Assembly: GCA_905612515.1 (NCBI GenBank)
Contig: CAJQSI010000020.1
Coordinates: 1-64,000, forward strand
DNA: 64,000 nucleotides
Reading direction: 5' to 3'
DNA from: an uncultured Opitutales bacterium
GTDB lineage: Bacteria; Verrucomicrobiota; Verrucomicrobiia; Opitutales; Seribacteraceae
Of the stretch, positions 44,419-54,977 are shown piece after piece. The position numbers and the translations under genes were made by a program. The notes beneath the pieces were generated by a model that made no database searches, had not been told where the DNA came from, and saw only the letters and a program-made list of their open reading frames with translations. Numbering within the stretch: the stretch's first letter is position 1; each line of letters starts with the position of its first letter.

Positions 44419-46275
44419 TCAACGCCCCAAGCCCATGAGAAATTCGGGATTGTTTTTGGTTTTCTTCACACGCTGAATGAACATCTCCATTGCATCGACG
44501 GGAGGCACGCCTTTGAGGGAACGTCGAAGAGCGTAAATTTTTCCCAGTTCGTCGGGGTGATACAAGAGTTCCTCTTTCCTGGTCCCGCTTTTCTCAAAAT
44601 CCAAGGCGGGAAAAATGCGCTTGCTGACAAGCTCTCGATCCAAATGAAGCTCCATATTTCCAGTACCCTTGAATTCCTCGAAGATAACCTCATCCATCTT
44701 GCTTCCGGTATCGATCAAGGCGGTACCGAGAATCGTCAAGCTTCCCCCTCCCTCGATATTTCGGGCAGAACCGAAGAAACGCTTCGGTCGTTGAAGAGCC
44801 GATGCCTCCACACCTCCACTGAGGATTTTGCCGCTGTTCGGCATAGTCGTATTGTAAGCCCGAGCGAGTCGGGTAATGGAATCCAATAATATCACTACCT
44901 CTTTCCCCACTTCCACCATACGTCGAGCCTTCTCTATGACGATTTCAGCGGCGTGCACATGGCTTTCTGCGTTTTCGTCGAAAGTGGAAGCGATTATCTC
45001 TGCATCGGAAACTTGACGGCGGAAATCGGTGACCTCCTCGGGGCGCTCGTCGACCAACAGGATAATTAGATGGGTATCAGGATTGTTAGTCCTTATGGCA
45101 CGAGCCATGCATTGCTGAAGGACAGTTTTACCCGTTCGAGGGGGAGCCACGATGAGACCACGTTGACCGAATCCAATGGGAGAAACCAAGTCGACCACAC
45201 GCATGGAGACATTGTCCCATTCGACATCCGGGCCCGTCTCAAGAAAAATTCGCTCCAAGGGATAGTAAGGAGTAAGTTCCGTAAACGGTATTACCTTGGC
45301 GGCTTCTTCCGGCGGTTTTCCCATTACAGTTTCAACCCGGATCAACAAAGGACAGGTTGCTCCTTCCATTTTAGGTCTCAAAAAACCTTCCAAAAAGTGT
45401 CCCGTTTGGAGTCCAAAACGTTTAACCACTGCCTTCGGAACATAGGCACTCTGAGATTTGATTCTGTAATTATCCTTAGCCTGAAGAAGCAAACCGTAAC
45501 CTTCTTCCAGGACCTCCAAGATTCCACAGGTTTTGACTGGAATCTTTGCTTCAAATCGATTCTGGAAAATGAGATCAAAAATCTCCTCTCGAACAGGTGC
45601 GGAAGGAAAATCGAGCTCAGGCAATAATGCAGAAGCCTTTTCCTTAAGCTCTACGAGGTCTAAGCCATATAGGGAATTGAAATCAAGAGCTTCGCCCTCG
45701 CCACCGATGCATTCTTCGGCCAAGACCTCGATTGCATCGAAATCTGCAAGTGGTTCACACTCTTGCAATGTGCCGATTTCCAAAGGATGACGATCTTCCG
45801 GATCGGAAAGAGAAGTGCGACGATTTCTCTTAGACTTATGTCTTTGCTTTTGATTCTGGTTAAATTGCTGTTGCTTCCCCTTCCCGCCACCACCTCTTTT
45901 CTTGTTCTGCCAATTTTGTTGACGCTGTTTCCGATGCCCCTGACGGTTATGGTCTTTTTGACCACCTTCGTTTAAAGAGTTCTTTCCTTCGTCCGATTCT
46001 TCATCAACCGGCGGAGGTCCCTTGTCTTCGGTTGGCTCGGAGCCATCGGTACTAAAGAAAACCTGCTCAGAATCTTTTTCCTGAGAAGGAGGCTCCTCCG
46101 AGTCGGAAACACTTTGAGCAGCAGCCTTCGACTTCTTGCGTGGAGTTACTTCCATTGGAACGTCAGCTTCGGTTTCACTAGAAAGGCTCGGACTTTTTTC
46201 TTTCACTTCATCGATGGAGGAGACCTCGTCGTCCTTTCCTCCTCCGCGAGATTTTTTTGATCGTGTAAGCGCCAT
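44419..46275 (-). CDS. rho: Transcription termination factor Rho with long disordered N-terminus
   Basis: This 618-aa Rho is much longer than E. coli Rho (419 aa). Residues 1-155 are low-complexity: acidic/Ser-rich, then a Gln/Asn/Lys/Arg/Gly-rich block ([20 protein letters not shown]). The core follows with the RNA-binding cold-shock domain and the ATPase motor: [12 protein letters not shown]alker A near residue 375, [45 protein letters not shown] and the Q-loop. It lies 17 nt downstream of coaE. Confidence 0.94.
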   Translation of the reverse strand: MALTRSKKSRGGGKDDEVSSIDEVKEKSPSLSSETEADVPMEVTPRKKSKAAAQSVSDSEEPPSQEKDSEQVFFSTDGSEPTEDKGPPPVDEESDEGKNSLNEGGQKDHNRQGHRKQRQQNWQNKKRGGGGKGKQQQFNQNQKQRHKSKRNRRTSLSDPEDRHPLEIGTLQECEPLADFDAIEVLAEECIGGEGEALDFNSLYGLDLVELKEKASALLPELDFPSAPVREEIFDLIFQNRFEAKIPVKTCGILEVLEEGYGLLLQAKDNYRIKSQSAYVPKAVVKRFGLQTGHFLEGFLRPKMEGATCPLLIRVETVMGKPPEEAAKVIPFTELTPYYPLERIFLETGPDVEWDNVSMRVVDLVSPIGFGQRGLIVAPPRTGKTVLQQCMARAIRTNNPDTHLIILLVDERPEEVTDFRRQVSDAEIIASTFDENAESHVHAAEIVIEKARRMVEVGKEVVILLDSITRLARAYNTTMPNSGKILSGGVEASALQRPKRFFGSARNIEGGGSLTILGTALIDTGSKMDEVIFEEFKGTGNMELHLDRELVSKRIFPALDFEKSGTRKEELLYHPDELGKIYALRRSLKGVPPVDAMEMFIQRVKKTKNNPEFLMGLGR

Positions 46276-46292
46276 GGGATTGTTTTGGTATA

Positions 46293-46925
46293 CTATTTGA
46301 AAGAACTAGAACTAGCGAGTTTTGGAAAAAGAAAATGGCGGCACAAGTGCTCGACCTGCTTGCCCAAATAGGAAATTTCACCATCGCCCAGAAGCACAAA
46401 GTCGGCCCGACAAGCTTTCAGCCCGGTCGGCAATTGAACATCGATACGGTTTCGTGCCTCGAGTTGTTCTAGACCTCGTTCCAGCAAGCGATGCATTTGA
46501 GTTTTAGGATTGGAGAAAATAGAGACGACAAAGTCGAATTCGGACTCAAGAAAATTCTCGAACAGAAGAGGCAACTCAACAGCTACGAGATTTTCTTCAC
46601 AATTAGTCACCGCGAGCAACCACTCGGTGCGGATTGGAGGGTGAAGAAGTTCCTCAAGCCACCTTCGTTTTAAAGGATTGGAGAATATTAGATGCCCGAG
46701 GTGCCGTTTGTCAACAGTTCCCTCAACAGAAAAAACCCGTTCGCCAAACTCCTTTCGCAATGCGCTCTTCACCCCTTCGTCTTCGCTGAGCAAACGGCGA
46801 GTGATGACATCGGCAGAAACGATGCCCAACCCAGCTGCCCGAAAGAAATCCAAGGCTACGGACTTCCCGCAAGCGATTCCGCCCGTCAATCCCACCACTA
46901 TTTTCTCTGTTTTCACGCTACTCAT
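46293..46925 (-). CDS. coaE: Dephospho-CoA kinase
   Basis: This 210-aa enzyme has the Walker [11 protein letters not shown] (about 13-22), [10 protein letters not shown] and [11 protein letters not shown], all typical of CoaE, which phosphorylates dephospho-CoA in the last step of coenzyme A synthesis. The length is slightly above average. It precedes rho by 17 nt on the same strand. Confidence 0.92.
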   Translation of the reverse strand: MSSVKTEKIVVGLTGGIACGKSVALDFFRAAGLGIVSADVITRRLLSEDEGVKSALRKEFGERVFSVEGTVDKRHLGHLIFSNPLKRRWLEELLHPPIRTEWLLAVTNCEENLVAVELPLLFENFLESEFDFVVSIFSNPKTQMHRLLERGLEQLEARNRIDVQLPTGLKACRADFVLLGDGEISYLGKQVEHLCRHFLFPKLASSSSFK

Positions 46926-47055
46926 TTTATATTTTCAAAAAAAAGGGGGAGACCACAGAGGGCAACAACGGAAACAGCCGAATTCTCAAACTCGCCAAGA
47001 ATCCACTTGCCATCCGTGTACTTGTTGACATGTTGCAAATCGCGTTTTTGGGCAT

Positions 47056-47142
47056 GGTAGGGTATCCAAGTGGCTAAAGGATGCGGACTGTAAATCCGCC
47101 CGCTTCGTGCGTTCGTCGGTTCGAATCCGACCCCTACCACCA
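47056..47142 (+). tRNA. tRNA-Tyr(GTA)
   Basis: The 87-nt gene has acceptor GGTAGGG (47056-47062) paired with CCCTACC (47132-47138), discriminator A and CCA at 47140-47142. The anticodon stem GCGGA/TCCGC carries GTA at 47090-47092, followed by a long variable arm (CGCTTCGTGCG). The T arm is GGTTCGAATCC. Confidence 0.95.
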
Positions 47143-47190
47143 TTTACACTTTGCGAAAAGGCAAATTCACGAATATTAATTTTTTCAGAA

Positions 47191-47292
47191 ATGAAACGCG
47201 TAGGCAAATGGATAGTCATTGTAATAGGGGGATGTATTTACTTCCTGTACCAAAAAATGTGTAGCGTTCGGTTTGACGACCTTCCGCAATAG
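47191..47292 (+). CDS. Candidate 33-aa membrane peptide
   Basis: ATG 47191 to TAG 47290-47292 encodes 33 residues with a single hydrophobic span (WIVIVIGGCIYFLYQ) preceded by Lys/Arg and followed by Lys, Arg and Asp. It lies 48 nt after tRNA-Tyr and 8 nt before the J-domain gene. No Shine-Dalgarno is clear; it is listed as possible only. Confidence 0.3.
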   Translation: MKRVGKWIVIVIGGCIYFLYQKMCSVRFDDLPQ

Positions 47293-47300
47293 ACAATATA

Positions 47301-47888
47301 ATGCGGATTCCTGCGAACAGCATTCTCGACGGCGGACTGTCTAGTTTCGCATTCGCCGTGCTCTTCGCGACTTTTTCGGGCAAGGCGATTCGCGGGGTTT
47401 ACGAGCAATGGGAACACCTCCAAGACCGAGCAATCTTCTGGCAATTGTTCGCAAGCGGAGGACAACAAAACGACATTCTCGGATTAACGCACAACCTCAT
47501 CTGGCTGGTACTAATGATTAGCATGTGGTGGATATTGTGGAAATTCGATATTTTCTTTCGGCCCGATTCAAAAGAAGAAACCAGTGTTGAAGATAAAGGT
47601 ATTGAAGAACCCGAACATTCTCAAAAATCCGATGACGAGGATATGGAAGAGGAAACCGATGAACCTGAGAAACCATCAGATCCACAGGAAGATAATTTCG
47701 CAAGCGTCTTGGGACTTGTCGATCCCTACGACATGGATGACGTAAAAAGCGCCTATCGCACCCTGATCGCCCAGTACCACCCAGACAAAGTGAGCCGCAT
47801 GGGAGATGAAATCCGAGAGGTGGCGGAACGCAAAGCCAAGGAAATAAACGAGTCCTACGATTTTTTCCAACGCAAGTACGACCTTTAA
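47301..47888 (+). CDS. Membrane-anchored J-domain protein (DjlA-like)
   Basis: This 195-aa protein has a hydrophobic N-terminal region and a clear membrane span near 64-80 (HNLIWLVLMISMWWILW), an acidic linker (about 90-130, Glu/Asp-rich), then a J-domain: FASVLGLVDPYDMDDVKSAYRTLIAQYHPDK with the HPD triad at residues 160-162. It should stimulate a DnaK ATPase at the membrane. Co-orientation with htpG 121 nt downstream suggests a chaperone theme. Confidence 0.8.
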   Translation: MRIPANSILDGGLSSFAFAVLFATFSGKAIRGVYEQWEHLQDRAIFWQLFASGGQQNDILGLTHNLIWLVLMISMWWILWKFDIFFRPDSKEETSVEDKGIEEPEHSQKSDDEDMEEETDEPEKPSDPQEDNFASVLGLVDPYDMDDVKSAYRTLIAQYHPDKVSRMGDEIREVAERKAKEINESYDFFQRKYDL

Positions 47889-48009
47889 GAAAACTTACGA
47901 CAACCTCCCCGTCGCCCCCTATAACCACCGATGCTCTCGCAGATTCCGGCTTGCCACACTATTGTTACGTCTTATTTTCCATTGCTCTCCTAACGTTCCC
48001 TATAAAAAA

Positions 48010-49866
48010 ATGAGTAAAAAAGCTGCCACACATCAGTTCCAAGCGGAGGTCAATCAGGTCCTCGACATAGTAGTCAACTCTCTCTACAAAGATAAGGAAA
48101 TTTTCATTCGTGAACTAGTTTCCAACGCATCGGATGCTTTAGAGAAACTGCGCCGAACCCAAATCACCGAGAAGAAGATTTTCGACGACCATTTGGAATT
48201 GGAAATCAACGTCACGACTGACGACGAAGCAGGGATCATTACGATTCAGGACTTTGGCCTTGGCATGACGGCTGAAGAGTTGACCGAAAATCTGGGAACC
48301 ATCGCTCACTCGGGTTCCAAGGATTTCCTCGATGCGCTAAAGGGCGATGGCGAAAAGAACGAAGCTTTGATCGGGAAGTTTGGCGTGGGTTTCTACAGCG
48401 TATTCATGGTAGCCGACAACGTAAAGGTATACTCCCGCTCATGGAAACCCGACGCCGAAGGCCAACATTGGGAAAGCGATGGTTCAGGATCCTACACCAT
48501 CGAACCCGTGGACGGCCAACGACGCGGGGCCAAGATCGTCATCAAACTGAAGGACGAACACAAGGATTTCGCTAAAGCCGATCGAGTTAAGGAAATCATC
48601 AAAAAGTACTCGGCTTTCGTGCAGTTCCCAATCTCGGTTAACGGCGACAAGGTCAACACCATCGATGCGTTATGGCTTCGTTCGAAAAACGAAATCAAGG
48701 ACGAGGAATACGAAGAATTCTACAAATTTCAGGCAAATGATTATGAAACCCCTCTCCTTCGTCTGCACTTCAGCACCGACGCCCCCCTCGAAATAAATGC
48801 TCTGCTTTTTGTCCCTAAACGCAATATGGAGAAGCTCGGCATGTGGCGAAGCGAGGTAAAGGTCGCTCTACATTGCAGGAAAGTTTTGATCGATCCCGAA
48901 CCCAAGGCACTCTTTCCGGAATGGCTTCGCTTTCTCAGAGGCGTGGTCGACAGTACCGACCTGCCGCTAAATGTCTCTCGGGAGACCATGCAGGACAGCG
49001 AACTCTTGCGAAAGCTGAACCAAGTACTGACCAAACGCTTTCTTCGTTTTCTTGCCGAACAGGCCAAGAAAGAGCCAGAGGCTTATTTAGAGTTCTGGAA
49101 AGAATTCGGGATACTCATTAAGGAAGGGGCAGCAACCGATTTCACGCATAAAGAAAACCTCGCAAAGCTTTTGCGATTCGAGTCATCCGGCCTCGACTCA
49201 GGCACATTAACGGGTCTTGAGGAGTATGCTTCCCGAATGACAGGCGAACAAAAGGAAATCATATACCTCTTTGGCCGCAATCGTGAGGCCATCGAAGCCG
49301 GTCCTTACCTCGAAGCGTTAACTGCTAGGAATCTTGAAGTCCTCATTCTCACCGAACCGGTCGACGAATACGTCATGCAGACTCTGGGAGAGTTCGATGG
49401 AAAAAAGCTCGTTTCCGGAGATTCCGAAGACCTGAAGCTTGAAAAGCTAGATGATGAACCCGAGGGAAAACGATTGAACAAAAAGGATACCAAGTCCCTC
49501 TGCAAGTGGTTGAAGGAATCGCTTGACGATCGCGTCTCGGACGTGGAGGAAGGTGAACGCCTTATCGACAGCCCGGTTTGCGTAGTTGGCGGGGACGCAA
49601 TGGGAGGACCCTCCGCCCGCCGCATGATGAAGATGATGCAGGGCGACGATTCCAACCTACCCGCCCCTACCGTAAAGCTACAAATCAATCTTCGCCATCC
49701 CATCATTCGCGGACTTTCGGAACTTCGAGACACAAACGCCGACACGGCATCTCTCGTAGCCCACCAACTTCTGGACAACGCGCTCGCCTCCGCTGATCTC
49801 CTCGAAGACCCCCGAGAGATGATTTCCCGAAGCTTTAAAGCCTTGGAAAAACTGACCGCCACTTAA
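48010..49866 (+). CDS. htpG: Molecular chaperone HtpG (Hsp90)
   Basis: ATG 48010 (618 aa) fits family length; the 16-residue in-frame upstream extension has no similarity. HQFQAEVNQVLDIVVNSLYKDKEIFIRELVSNASDALEKLR, DFGLGMTAEEL, IAHSGSKDF and GKFGVGFYSVFMV are the GHKL ATP-binding motifs, and SRETMQDSELLRKL lies in the middle domain. HtpG is the bacterial Hsp90. Its stop overlaps a hairpin that extends over the start of the sulfatase gene. Confidence 0.96.
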   Translation: MSKKAATHQFQAEVNQVLDIVVNSLYKDKEIFIRELVSNASDALEKLRRTQITEKKIFDDHLELEINVTTDDEAGIITIQDFGLGMTAEELTENLGTIAHSGSKDFLDALKGDGEKNEALIGKFGVGFYSVFMVADNVKVYSRSWKPDAEGQHWESDGSGSYTIEPVDGQRRGAKIVIKLKDEHKDFAKADRVKEIIKKYSAFVQFPISVNGDKVNTIDALWLRSKNEIKDEEYEEFYKFQANDYETPLLRLHFSTDAPLEINALLFVPKRNMEKLGMWRSEVKVALHCRKVLIDPEPKALFPEWLRFLRGVVDSTDLPLNVSRETMQDSELLRKLNQVLTKRFLRFLAEQAKKEPEAYLEFWKEFGILIKEGAATDFTHKENLAKLLRFESSGLDSGTLTGLEEYASRMTGEQKEIIYLFGRNREAIEAGPYLEALTARNLEVLILTEPVDEYVMQTLGEFDGKKLVSGDSEDLKLEKLDDEPEGKRLNKKDTKSLCKWLKESLDDRVSDVEEGERLIDSPVCVVGGDAMGGPSARRMMKMMQGDDSNLPAPTVKLQINLRHPIIRGLSELRDTNADTASLVAHQLLDNALASADLLEDPREMISRSFKALEKLTAT

Positions 49867-49894
49867 AGTTTTCATCAAGCCCTGATGAAAGCTT
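49866..49894 (+). promoter_or_regulatory. Hairpin over the sulfatase start codon
   Basis: Positions 49866-49877 and 49883-49894 form a 12-bp stem (AAGTTTTCATCA / TGATGAAAGCTT, with one G-T wobble pair at 49869/49891) around loop AGCCC. It begins on the last base of the htpG stop codon and encloses the ATG (49885-49887) of the sulfatase. It could limit translation initiation, act as an intercistronic processing site or, less likely, a terminator since no T tract follows. Confidence 0.5.
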
Positions 49895-51267
49895 CACCTC
49901 TGACGCGCTTATCGTTTGCGATTGCAGCGGTCATCTCCCCGCTAGGGGCAAAGAGTCCAAACATCCTGTTCATAATGGCCGACGACCTCGGGTGGATGGA
50001 TCTGGCTTGCCAGGGAAACAAGTTGGTCGAGACCCCCAACCTCGATCGCTTGGCGAAGCAGGGTATGCGTTTCACCGATGCCTACGCCGCGGCACCTGTC
50101 TGCTCACCCACGAGGTGTGCTGTACTCACAGGGCAGGCTCCGGCTCGGATCGGGCTAACTACCCATTTGCCCGGACTCTTTTTTCCGAAAGATGGACGCC
50201 CACTACCAGCTAAACTCACGCCTCAATTGAATACTGATCATGTCACTATCGCCGAACGCTTGAAAGAAGGCGGTTACGCCAGCGCCTTCCTCGGCAAGTG
50301 GCACATCGCTCCCGGGGTGGGACGAGGCGGCAAGGTGGCGGACGAGGTTTCCCCGGTAGGACAGGGGTTTGACCTGAACGTGGGCGGCACTTCCTACGGC
50401 GGGCCGCCCAGCTTCTTCTCGCCTTATCGAAACGGCGAACTGCCTGATGGACCCGATGGTGAATACCTGCCCGATAGACTGGTCGATGAATCCATCCGGT
50501 TCATCAAGGCAAACAAGGGGAAGCCTTGGATGACTCACTTGTGGTTCTACACCGTGCATTGGCCCATGCAGGCGCCCGAGCCCTTGCTCAAGAAATATGC
50601 CGACCGCAAGGGACCCGGCCTGAACGATACCCGCTACGGCGCCATGATCGAGGCGATGGACTTGGCCATCGGGCGATTGCTTGAGGCTCTCGACGAAATG
50701 AACTTGGCGGACGACACCTTGGTCATTTTCACCAGCGACAACGGCGGGTTCGCCGGGGTATCCGACTGTCGGCCCCTGCGGGAATCCAAGGGACACCTCT
50801 ACGAGGGAGGCATTCGTGTGCCTTTGATTGTTCGTTGGCCCGGCAAGGTGAAGACGGGCACCACATCCTCCACCCCGGTCATCAGCATGGATTTCTATCC
50901 TACTTTTCTGGAGGTTGCTGGTTTGAAGCTCGGCAAGAAGCCGATCGATGGGGAAAGCATTCTGCCTCTTTTGCGGCAAACTGGAAAACTTCAACGCGAA
51001 GAGATTTACTTTCATTTCCCCAACTATGCCTGGCACATGGACAATCGTCTGGGGGGTGCCGTACGGTCGGACAACTGGAAACTGATTCGCAATTATGACG
51101 ACGATTCGCTCGAATTGTACGATATGTCCAAGGATCTGAGCGAAAAAAATAATCTCGTCGCAAAGCGTCCGAAGATTGCGACTCGACTCAACCGAGGTCT
51201 CACTCAGTGGCTCAAGGAAACCAATGCTCCGATGCCGAGACCTCCCAAGGCTTTACCGAAAAAATGA
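49885..51267 (+). CDS. Sulfatase (S1 family, periplasmic)
   Basis: This 460-aa enzyme has a signal peptide (MKASPLTRLSFAIAAVISPLGA) and the metal site NILFIMADDLGWMDL. C73-S-P-T-R-C78 is the CxPxR sulfatase signature, where Cys73 is converted to formylglycine. GKWHIAPG, a catalytic Lys/His region, and IFTSDNGG supply further ligands. It cleaves sulfate esters of polysaccharides or glycans; substrate not predictable. Its stop overlaps the cytochrome gene start (ATGA). Confidence 0.93.
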   Translation: MKASPLTRLSFAIAAVISPLGAKSPNILFIMADDLGWMDLACQGNKLVETPNLDRLAKQGMRFTDAYAAAPVCSPTRCAVLTGQAPARIGLTTHLPGLFFPKDGRPLPAKLTPQLNTDHVTIAERLKEGGYASAFLGKWHIAPGVGRGGKVADEVSPVGQGFDLNVGGTSYGGPPSFFSPYRNGELPDGPDGEYLPDRLVDESIRFIKANKGKPWMTHLWFYTVHWPMQAPEPLLKKYADRKGPGLNDTRYGAMIEAMDLAIGRLLEALDEMNLADDTLVIFTSDNGGFAGVSDCRPLRESKGHLYEGGIRVPLIVRWPGKVKTGTTSSTPVISMDFYPTFLEVAGLKLGKKPIDGESILPLLRQTGKLQREEIYFHFPNYAWHMDNRLGGAVRSDNWKLIRNYDDDSLELYDMSKDLSEKNNLVAKRPKIATRLNRGLTQWLKETNAPMPRPPKALPKK

Positions 51268-54200
51268 AACCTCCGTTGTTTGTCCTCTTCTCGTTGGCAT
51301 ACGTTTTTAAAGTAACGCTTTCCGCAACCGAAGTGACCAAGGTCAGCGCATCCAGTGCCCAAGAGGGCAACGGCCCCGCCCATGCCATCGACACTAACCA
51401 AGGCACGCGATGGTCGGCCGAAGGCAAGGGGCAACGGTTGCTGTTGGAGTTGAACAAATCGTTTTCCTTTTCCGAGTTCGAAGCAGGCTTCTCCAGAGGC
51501 AATCGGCGTTACGAGTTCAGTTTGGAAACCTCAGTTGACGGCAAGAAATGGACAAAGGTGTTTTCCGGAAAGAGCCATGGGTCAGGGGACGGTATCAAGA
51601 AATTTCCAGCTCCCAATGCTTCCGGGCACTTCCTTCGCTTCGTTTCCCAAGGAAACAACGAGAACAATTGGGTGAACTTGCACACCTTGCGAATCCAGGG
51701 TCTTACGGTTTCCAGGAAATTGGTGAAAGTCGCAGTTGTCACCGAGGATTCCAGTGGCCTTGAGGTTTCCGTCTGGGCAGAGAATCCGCTTGTGGCCAGT
51801 CCGGTGGCCATCAGTTTCGATGAGCAGGGCAGGGCCTATGTAACTCGTGTCCGCCGCCGCAAGATTTCCAGCCTCGACCTGCGTAACCACCGGGCTTGGG
51901 TGAAGCACGACCTCTCCATCCGGAGTTTGGAGGACAAGCTCGCGTTTTATCAAAAGGCCATGGGTCCCAACACCTTTCCCGACGTCCGTCATTATTCGCC
52001 CCCTGACCGCAATGCCGACGGCAAACGGGACTGGCGCGATCTCGCCGTGCAGACAGAGGAGATTCTTCGCGTCGAGGATACAGATGGCGACGGCAAGGCC
52101 GACAAGTCGGTCGTGATCGACAATGACTTGGCTTCTCCCGTCACTGGCATTGCGGCGGGCGTGCTATGGGCCGAGGGAGCGGCATATGCTGCCGTGGAGC
52201 CGGATATCTGGAAGTACGAAGATTCCAACAACGATGGGACGCCCGACAAGAGAACGCTTATAAGTCGAGGTTACACCATACACATAGGGCAAGGGGGGCA
52301 TAACGTCTCGGGGCTGACCATGGGTCCCGATGGACGCATCTATTGGTCGGTCGCGGACAAGGGCATCAATGCCACGGGCAGGAATGGCGAGCACTTCTTT
52401 TATCCTGATCGTGGGGCCATCATGCGATGTGAACCCGATGGCTCTGGTCTGGAGGTCTTCGCCTTGGGAGTACGCAACGGACAGGAACCGGTCTTCGACG
52501 AATTCGGCAACCTTTTCAGTGTGGACAACGACGGCGACTACCCGGGCGAGCGCGAGCGCTTCATCTACATAGTGGAAGGGGGCATGACCGCATGGCGTCT
52601 TCACTGGCAATGGCATGGTCACCAAGACTTCGCCAAGGTGTCCGGCGAGAAACCCTACAACGTCTGGATGCAGGAAGGGCTCTTCCGGCCACGATTTCCC
52701 GATCAAGCTGCTTTCATCATACCGCCCCTCGCCAGCTATTCCAATGGTCCCTGTGGTTTTGCCTATGATCCGGGAACCGCCCTGGACGATCGATTCCGCA
52801 ATTTCTTCTTCCTCGCTCAGGGTAGGAAGGTGACCGCCTTCAAGGTTCGTCCCAAGGGGGCCGCCTTCGAAATGTACGACGAACAGACCATCCCAAGTGG
52901 AGGCAGCAGCACGGGTGTCACCTTCGGGCCCGGCGGTGCTCTTTACGTAACGGATTGGATGAACGGCCCCAGTGAACGGGGAAGAGTCTGGAAGATCGAT
53001 TCGCCGGAAGGAAGGGAAAATCCCGCCCGCAAAAGAACGAAGAAGCTCTTGTCGGAAGGCATGAGCGAAAAAACGGAACCCTTTCTGATTACCTGCCTCG
53101 CGGAACCTGACTTGAGGGTTCGCAAGGCCGCACAGTTCGAATTGGTCCGGCGCAGGGGAAGCGGCCGAAAGGCCCTTCTCGCGGTGGCCCGGAAGAATGT
53201 AAACCAATTGGCACGCCTGCATGCAATCTGGGGAATTGGACAGCTGGCAAGAGGTTGGCCCGATGGCAAAGCGAAGGACCCCGATGCCGTCCGTCCCCTT
53301 CTTGAGCTCCTCACCGAAAAAGACGCGGAAGTTCGCACTCAGGCGACCAAGGTCCTTGGTGAAGCAGCACATGCCCACGCCCTCGAACCCCTCATCGACT
53401 TGCTGGACGACTCATCCCCACGCGTCCGGTTCCACGCCGCCCTCGCTCTCGGTAAACTCAAGAACCCGAAAGCCATTCGACCCCTGCTCGAACTGGTCGA
53501 GGAAAACGACGACGAGGATGTCTTCCTGCGCCATGCTGCGGTCATGGGGTTGGCCGGTTCCGCCACCGAGAACCCCAAAGTCCTGATTGAGACGAAGGAC
53601 TCACCTCATTCCCCGGTCCGCCTCGCCGCCATCCTCGCCTTGCGCCGGCATGCCCATCCGGGAATCTCAACTTTCCTTCAAGACAGGGACCTCTACCTCG
53701 TCACGGAAGTCGCCCGAGCCATCCATGATGACTTTTCCATCCCTGATGCCCTGCCTGCCCTCGCCGAGGCCCTCGACCGACCAGGACTGGAGGGCGAACC
53801 CCTGCTGAGACGAGTCATCAATGCCAACTTCCGGGTTGGCCGACCATCCGACGCCGAGCGCCTTGCCCGCTATGCCGCGAACCCCACCTCACCAGAAAAC
53901 ATGCGTACCACAGCCCTCGCCTGCCTAGCCCTCTGGCCTCAGCCCCCCGTGCTCGACGCAGTCGAGGGACGCTACCGTGAATATAAGGCTCGCAGCCCCA
54001 AGCCAGCAGCCCAGGCCTTAGCCAAAGTCGCCCAAGATTTGGTCAAAACCGCGTCCACCAAGGTTCTCACGGTGCTAGCCCGAGCCATCGAGAGGCTCAA
54101 GGTTTCCGACCTTCTTCCCGTGGTCCATGCGGCCTACGGATCCGACCGGGCAACTCCTTACTTGCAAGCCCAGTTGCTAGGAACCATGGCCGAGCTGAGC

Positions 54201-54977
54201 GACCCGAAACTCGGACAATTCGTCGAATCCGCCCTCGAGTCGAAGGACGCCCGCCTCAGAGCAGCCGCCCAAAAAAGGGCTTGGGCAGCCGGACTGTCCG
54301 GAGTGGAAGTCTTTGCCCAGGCCTTGGAATCCGGCACCTTACGGGAAAAAAGATCCGCCCTCGACAACCTAGCTCAGTCGGGAGACGAAAAGGCGGATAC
54401 CTTGCTGGCCAAGCAGTTCGCCAAGATCGAACCCGAGCTCGAACTCGATCTTCTGGAAGCAGCCCGCTCCGCCAAGGGACCTGCCGCCAGGTCCCAAGCC
54501 AAGGTCCTCGACGACGCCTTGATCAAGGAAGGTCCATTGGGACCGTACTCCCCCACCCTTCGGGGCGGCAACCCGGACAGGGGGAAGAAGCTGGCCATGG
54601 GCCACCCCGCGGCTCAATGCATCCGATGCCACAAGGTCGGGTCCACCGGTGGCGTACTCGGCCCGGACCTGTCAAAGGTCGCTTCTCGCCTATCTACTGA
54701 TAAAATCCTCGAGTCCCTGGTCAACCCGCAAGCCGAGCTCGCCGAAGGGTATGGGCTACTCGTGGCGACCCTCAAGGACGGATCCACGGTTTCTGGCTCA
54801 ATCGCGAAAGCAACCCCGAAGAGCTATTCCTTCCAGTCTCCCGACGGGAAGGAATCAACGCTCGACCGTTCCCTGATTGCGGAAGAGGTTCTTACCTCGC
54901 CCATGCCACCGACGGGAGCCATTCTCACCAAGGTGGAAATGCGCGACCTCATCGCCTACCTCATCACCCTCAAATAA
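51264..54977 (+). CDS. Secreted discoidin-propeller-HEAT-cytochrome c protein (PVC type)
   Basis: ATG 51264 overlaps the sulfatase stop and opens a signal peptide (PPLFVLFSLAYVFKVTLSA), giving 1237 aa; the earlier in-frame start was rejected. Residues about 25-150 form an F5/8 type C (discoidin) domain (VSASSAQEGNGPAHAIDTNQGTRWSAEGKG). A PQQ-dehydrogenase-like propeller (about 180-590) shows EDTDGDGKADKSVVIDND and GPDGRIYWSVADKGIN, then HEAT repeats to about 1070, then a c-type heme motif C1119-I-R-C1122-H and GPDLSKVA. Likely binds and oxidises a carbohydrate or derived alcohol. Confidence 0.9.
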   Translation: MKPPLFVLFSLAYVFKVTLSATEVTKVSASSAQEGNGPAHAIDTNQGTRWSAEGKGQRLLLELNKSFSFSEFEAGFSRGNRRYEFSLETSVDGKKWTKVFSGKSHGSGDGIKKFPAPNASGHFLRFVSQGNNENNWVNLHTLRIQGLTVSRKLVKVAVVTEDSSGLEVSVWAENPLVASPVAISFDEQGRAYVTRVRRRKISSLDLRNHRAWVKHDLSIRSLEDKLAFYQKAMGPNTFPDVRHYSPPDRNADGKRDWRDLAVQTEEILRVEDTDGDGKADKSVVIDNDLASPVTGIAAGVLWAEGAAYAAVEPDIWKYEDSNNDGTPDKRTLISRGYTIHIGQGGHNVSGLTMGPDGRIYWSVADKGINATGRNGEHFFYPDRGAIMRCEPDGSGLEVFALGVRNGQEPVFDEFGNLFSVDNDGDYPGERERFIYIVEGGMTAWRLHWQWHGHQDFAKVSGEKPYNVWMQEGLFRPRFPDQAAFIIPPLASYSNGPCGFAYDPGTALDDRFRNFFFLAQGRKVTAFKVRPKGAAFEMYDEQTIPSGGSSTGVTFGPGGALYVTDWMNGPSERGRVWKIDSPEGRENPARKRTKKLLSEGMSEKTEPFLITCLAEPDLRVRKAAQFELVRRRGSGRKALLAVARKNVNQLARLHAIWGIGQLARGWPDGKAKDPDAVRPLLELLTEKDAEVRTQATKVLGEAAHAHALEPLIDLLDDSSPRVRFHAALALGKLKNPKAIRPLLELVEENDDEDVFLRHAAVMGLAGSATENPKVLIETKDSPHSPVRLAAILALRRHAHPGISTFLQDRDLYLVTEVARAIHDDFSIPDALPALAEALDRPGLEGEPLLRRVINANFRVGRPSDAERLARYAANPTSPENMRTTALACLALWPQPPVLDAVEGRYREYKARSPKPAAQALAKVAQDLVKTASTKVLTVLARAIERLKVSDLLPVVHAAYGSDRATPYLQAQLLGTMAELSDPKLGQFVESALESKDARLRAAAQKRAWAAGLSGVEVFAQALESGTLREKRSALDNLAQSGDEKADTLLAKQFAKIEPELELDLLEAARSAKGPAARSQAKVLDDALIKEGPLGPYSPTLRGGNPDRGKKLAMGHPAAQCIRCHKVGSTGGVLGPDLSKVASRLSTDKILESLVNPQAELAEGYGLLVATLKDGSTVSGSIAKATPKSYSFQSPDGKESTLDRSLIAEEVLTSPMPPTGAILTKVEMRDLIAYLITLK

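Noticed and set aside
52164..53378. 404-aa minus-strand open frame
   Set aside because: Shadow of the propeller-cytochrome gene in GC-rich DNA.
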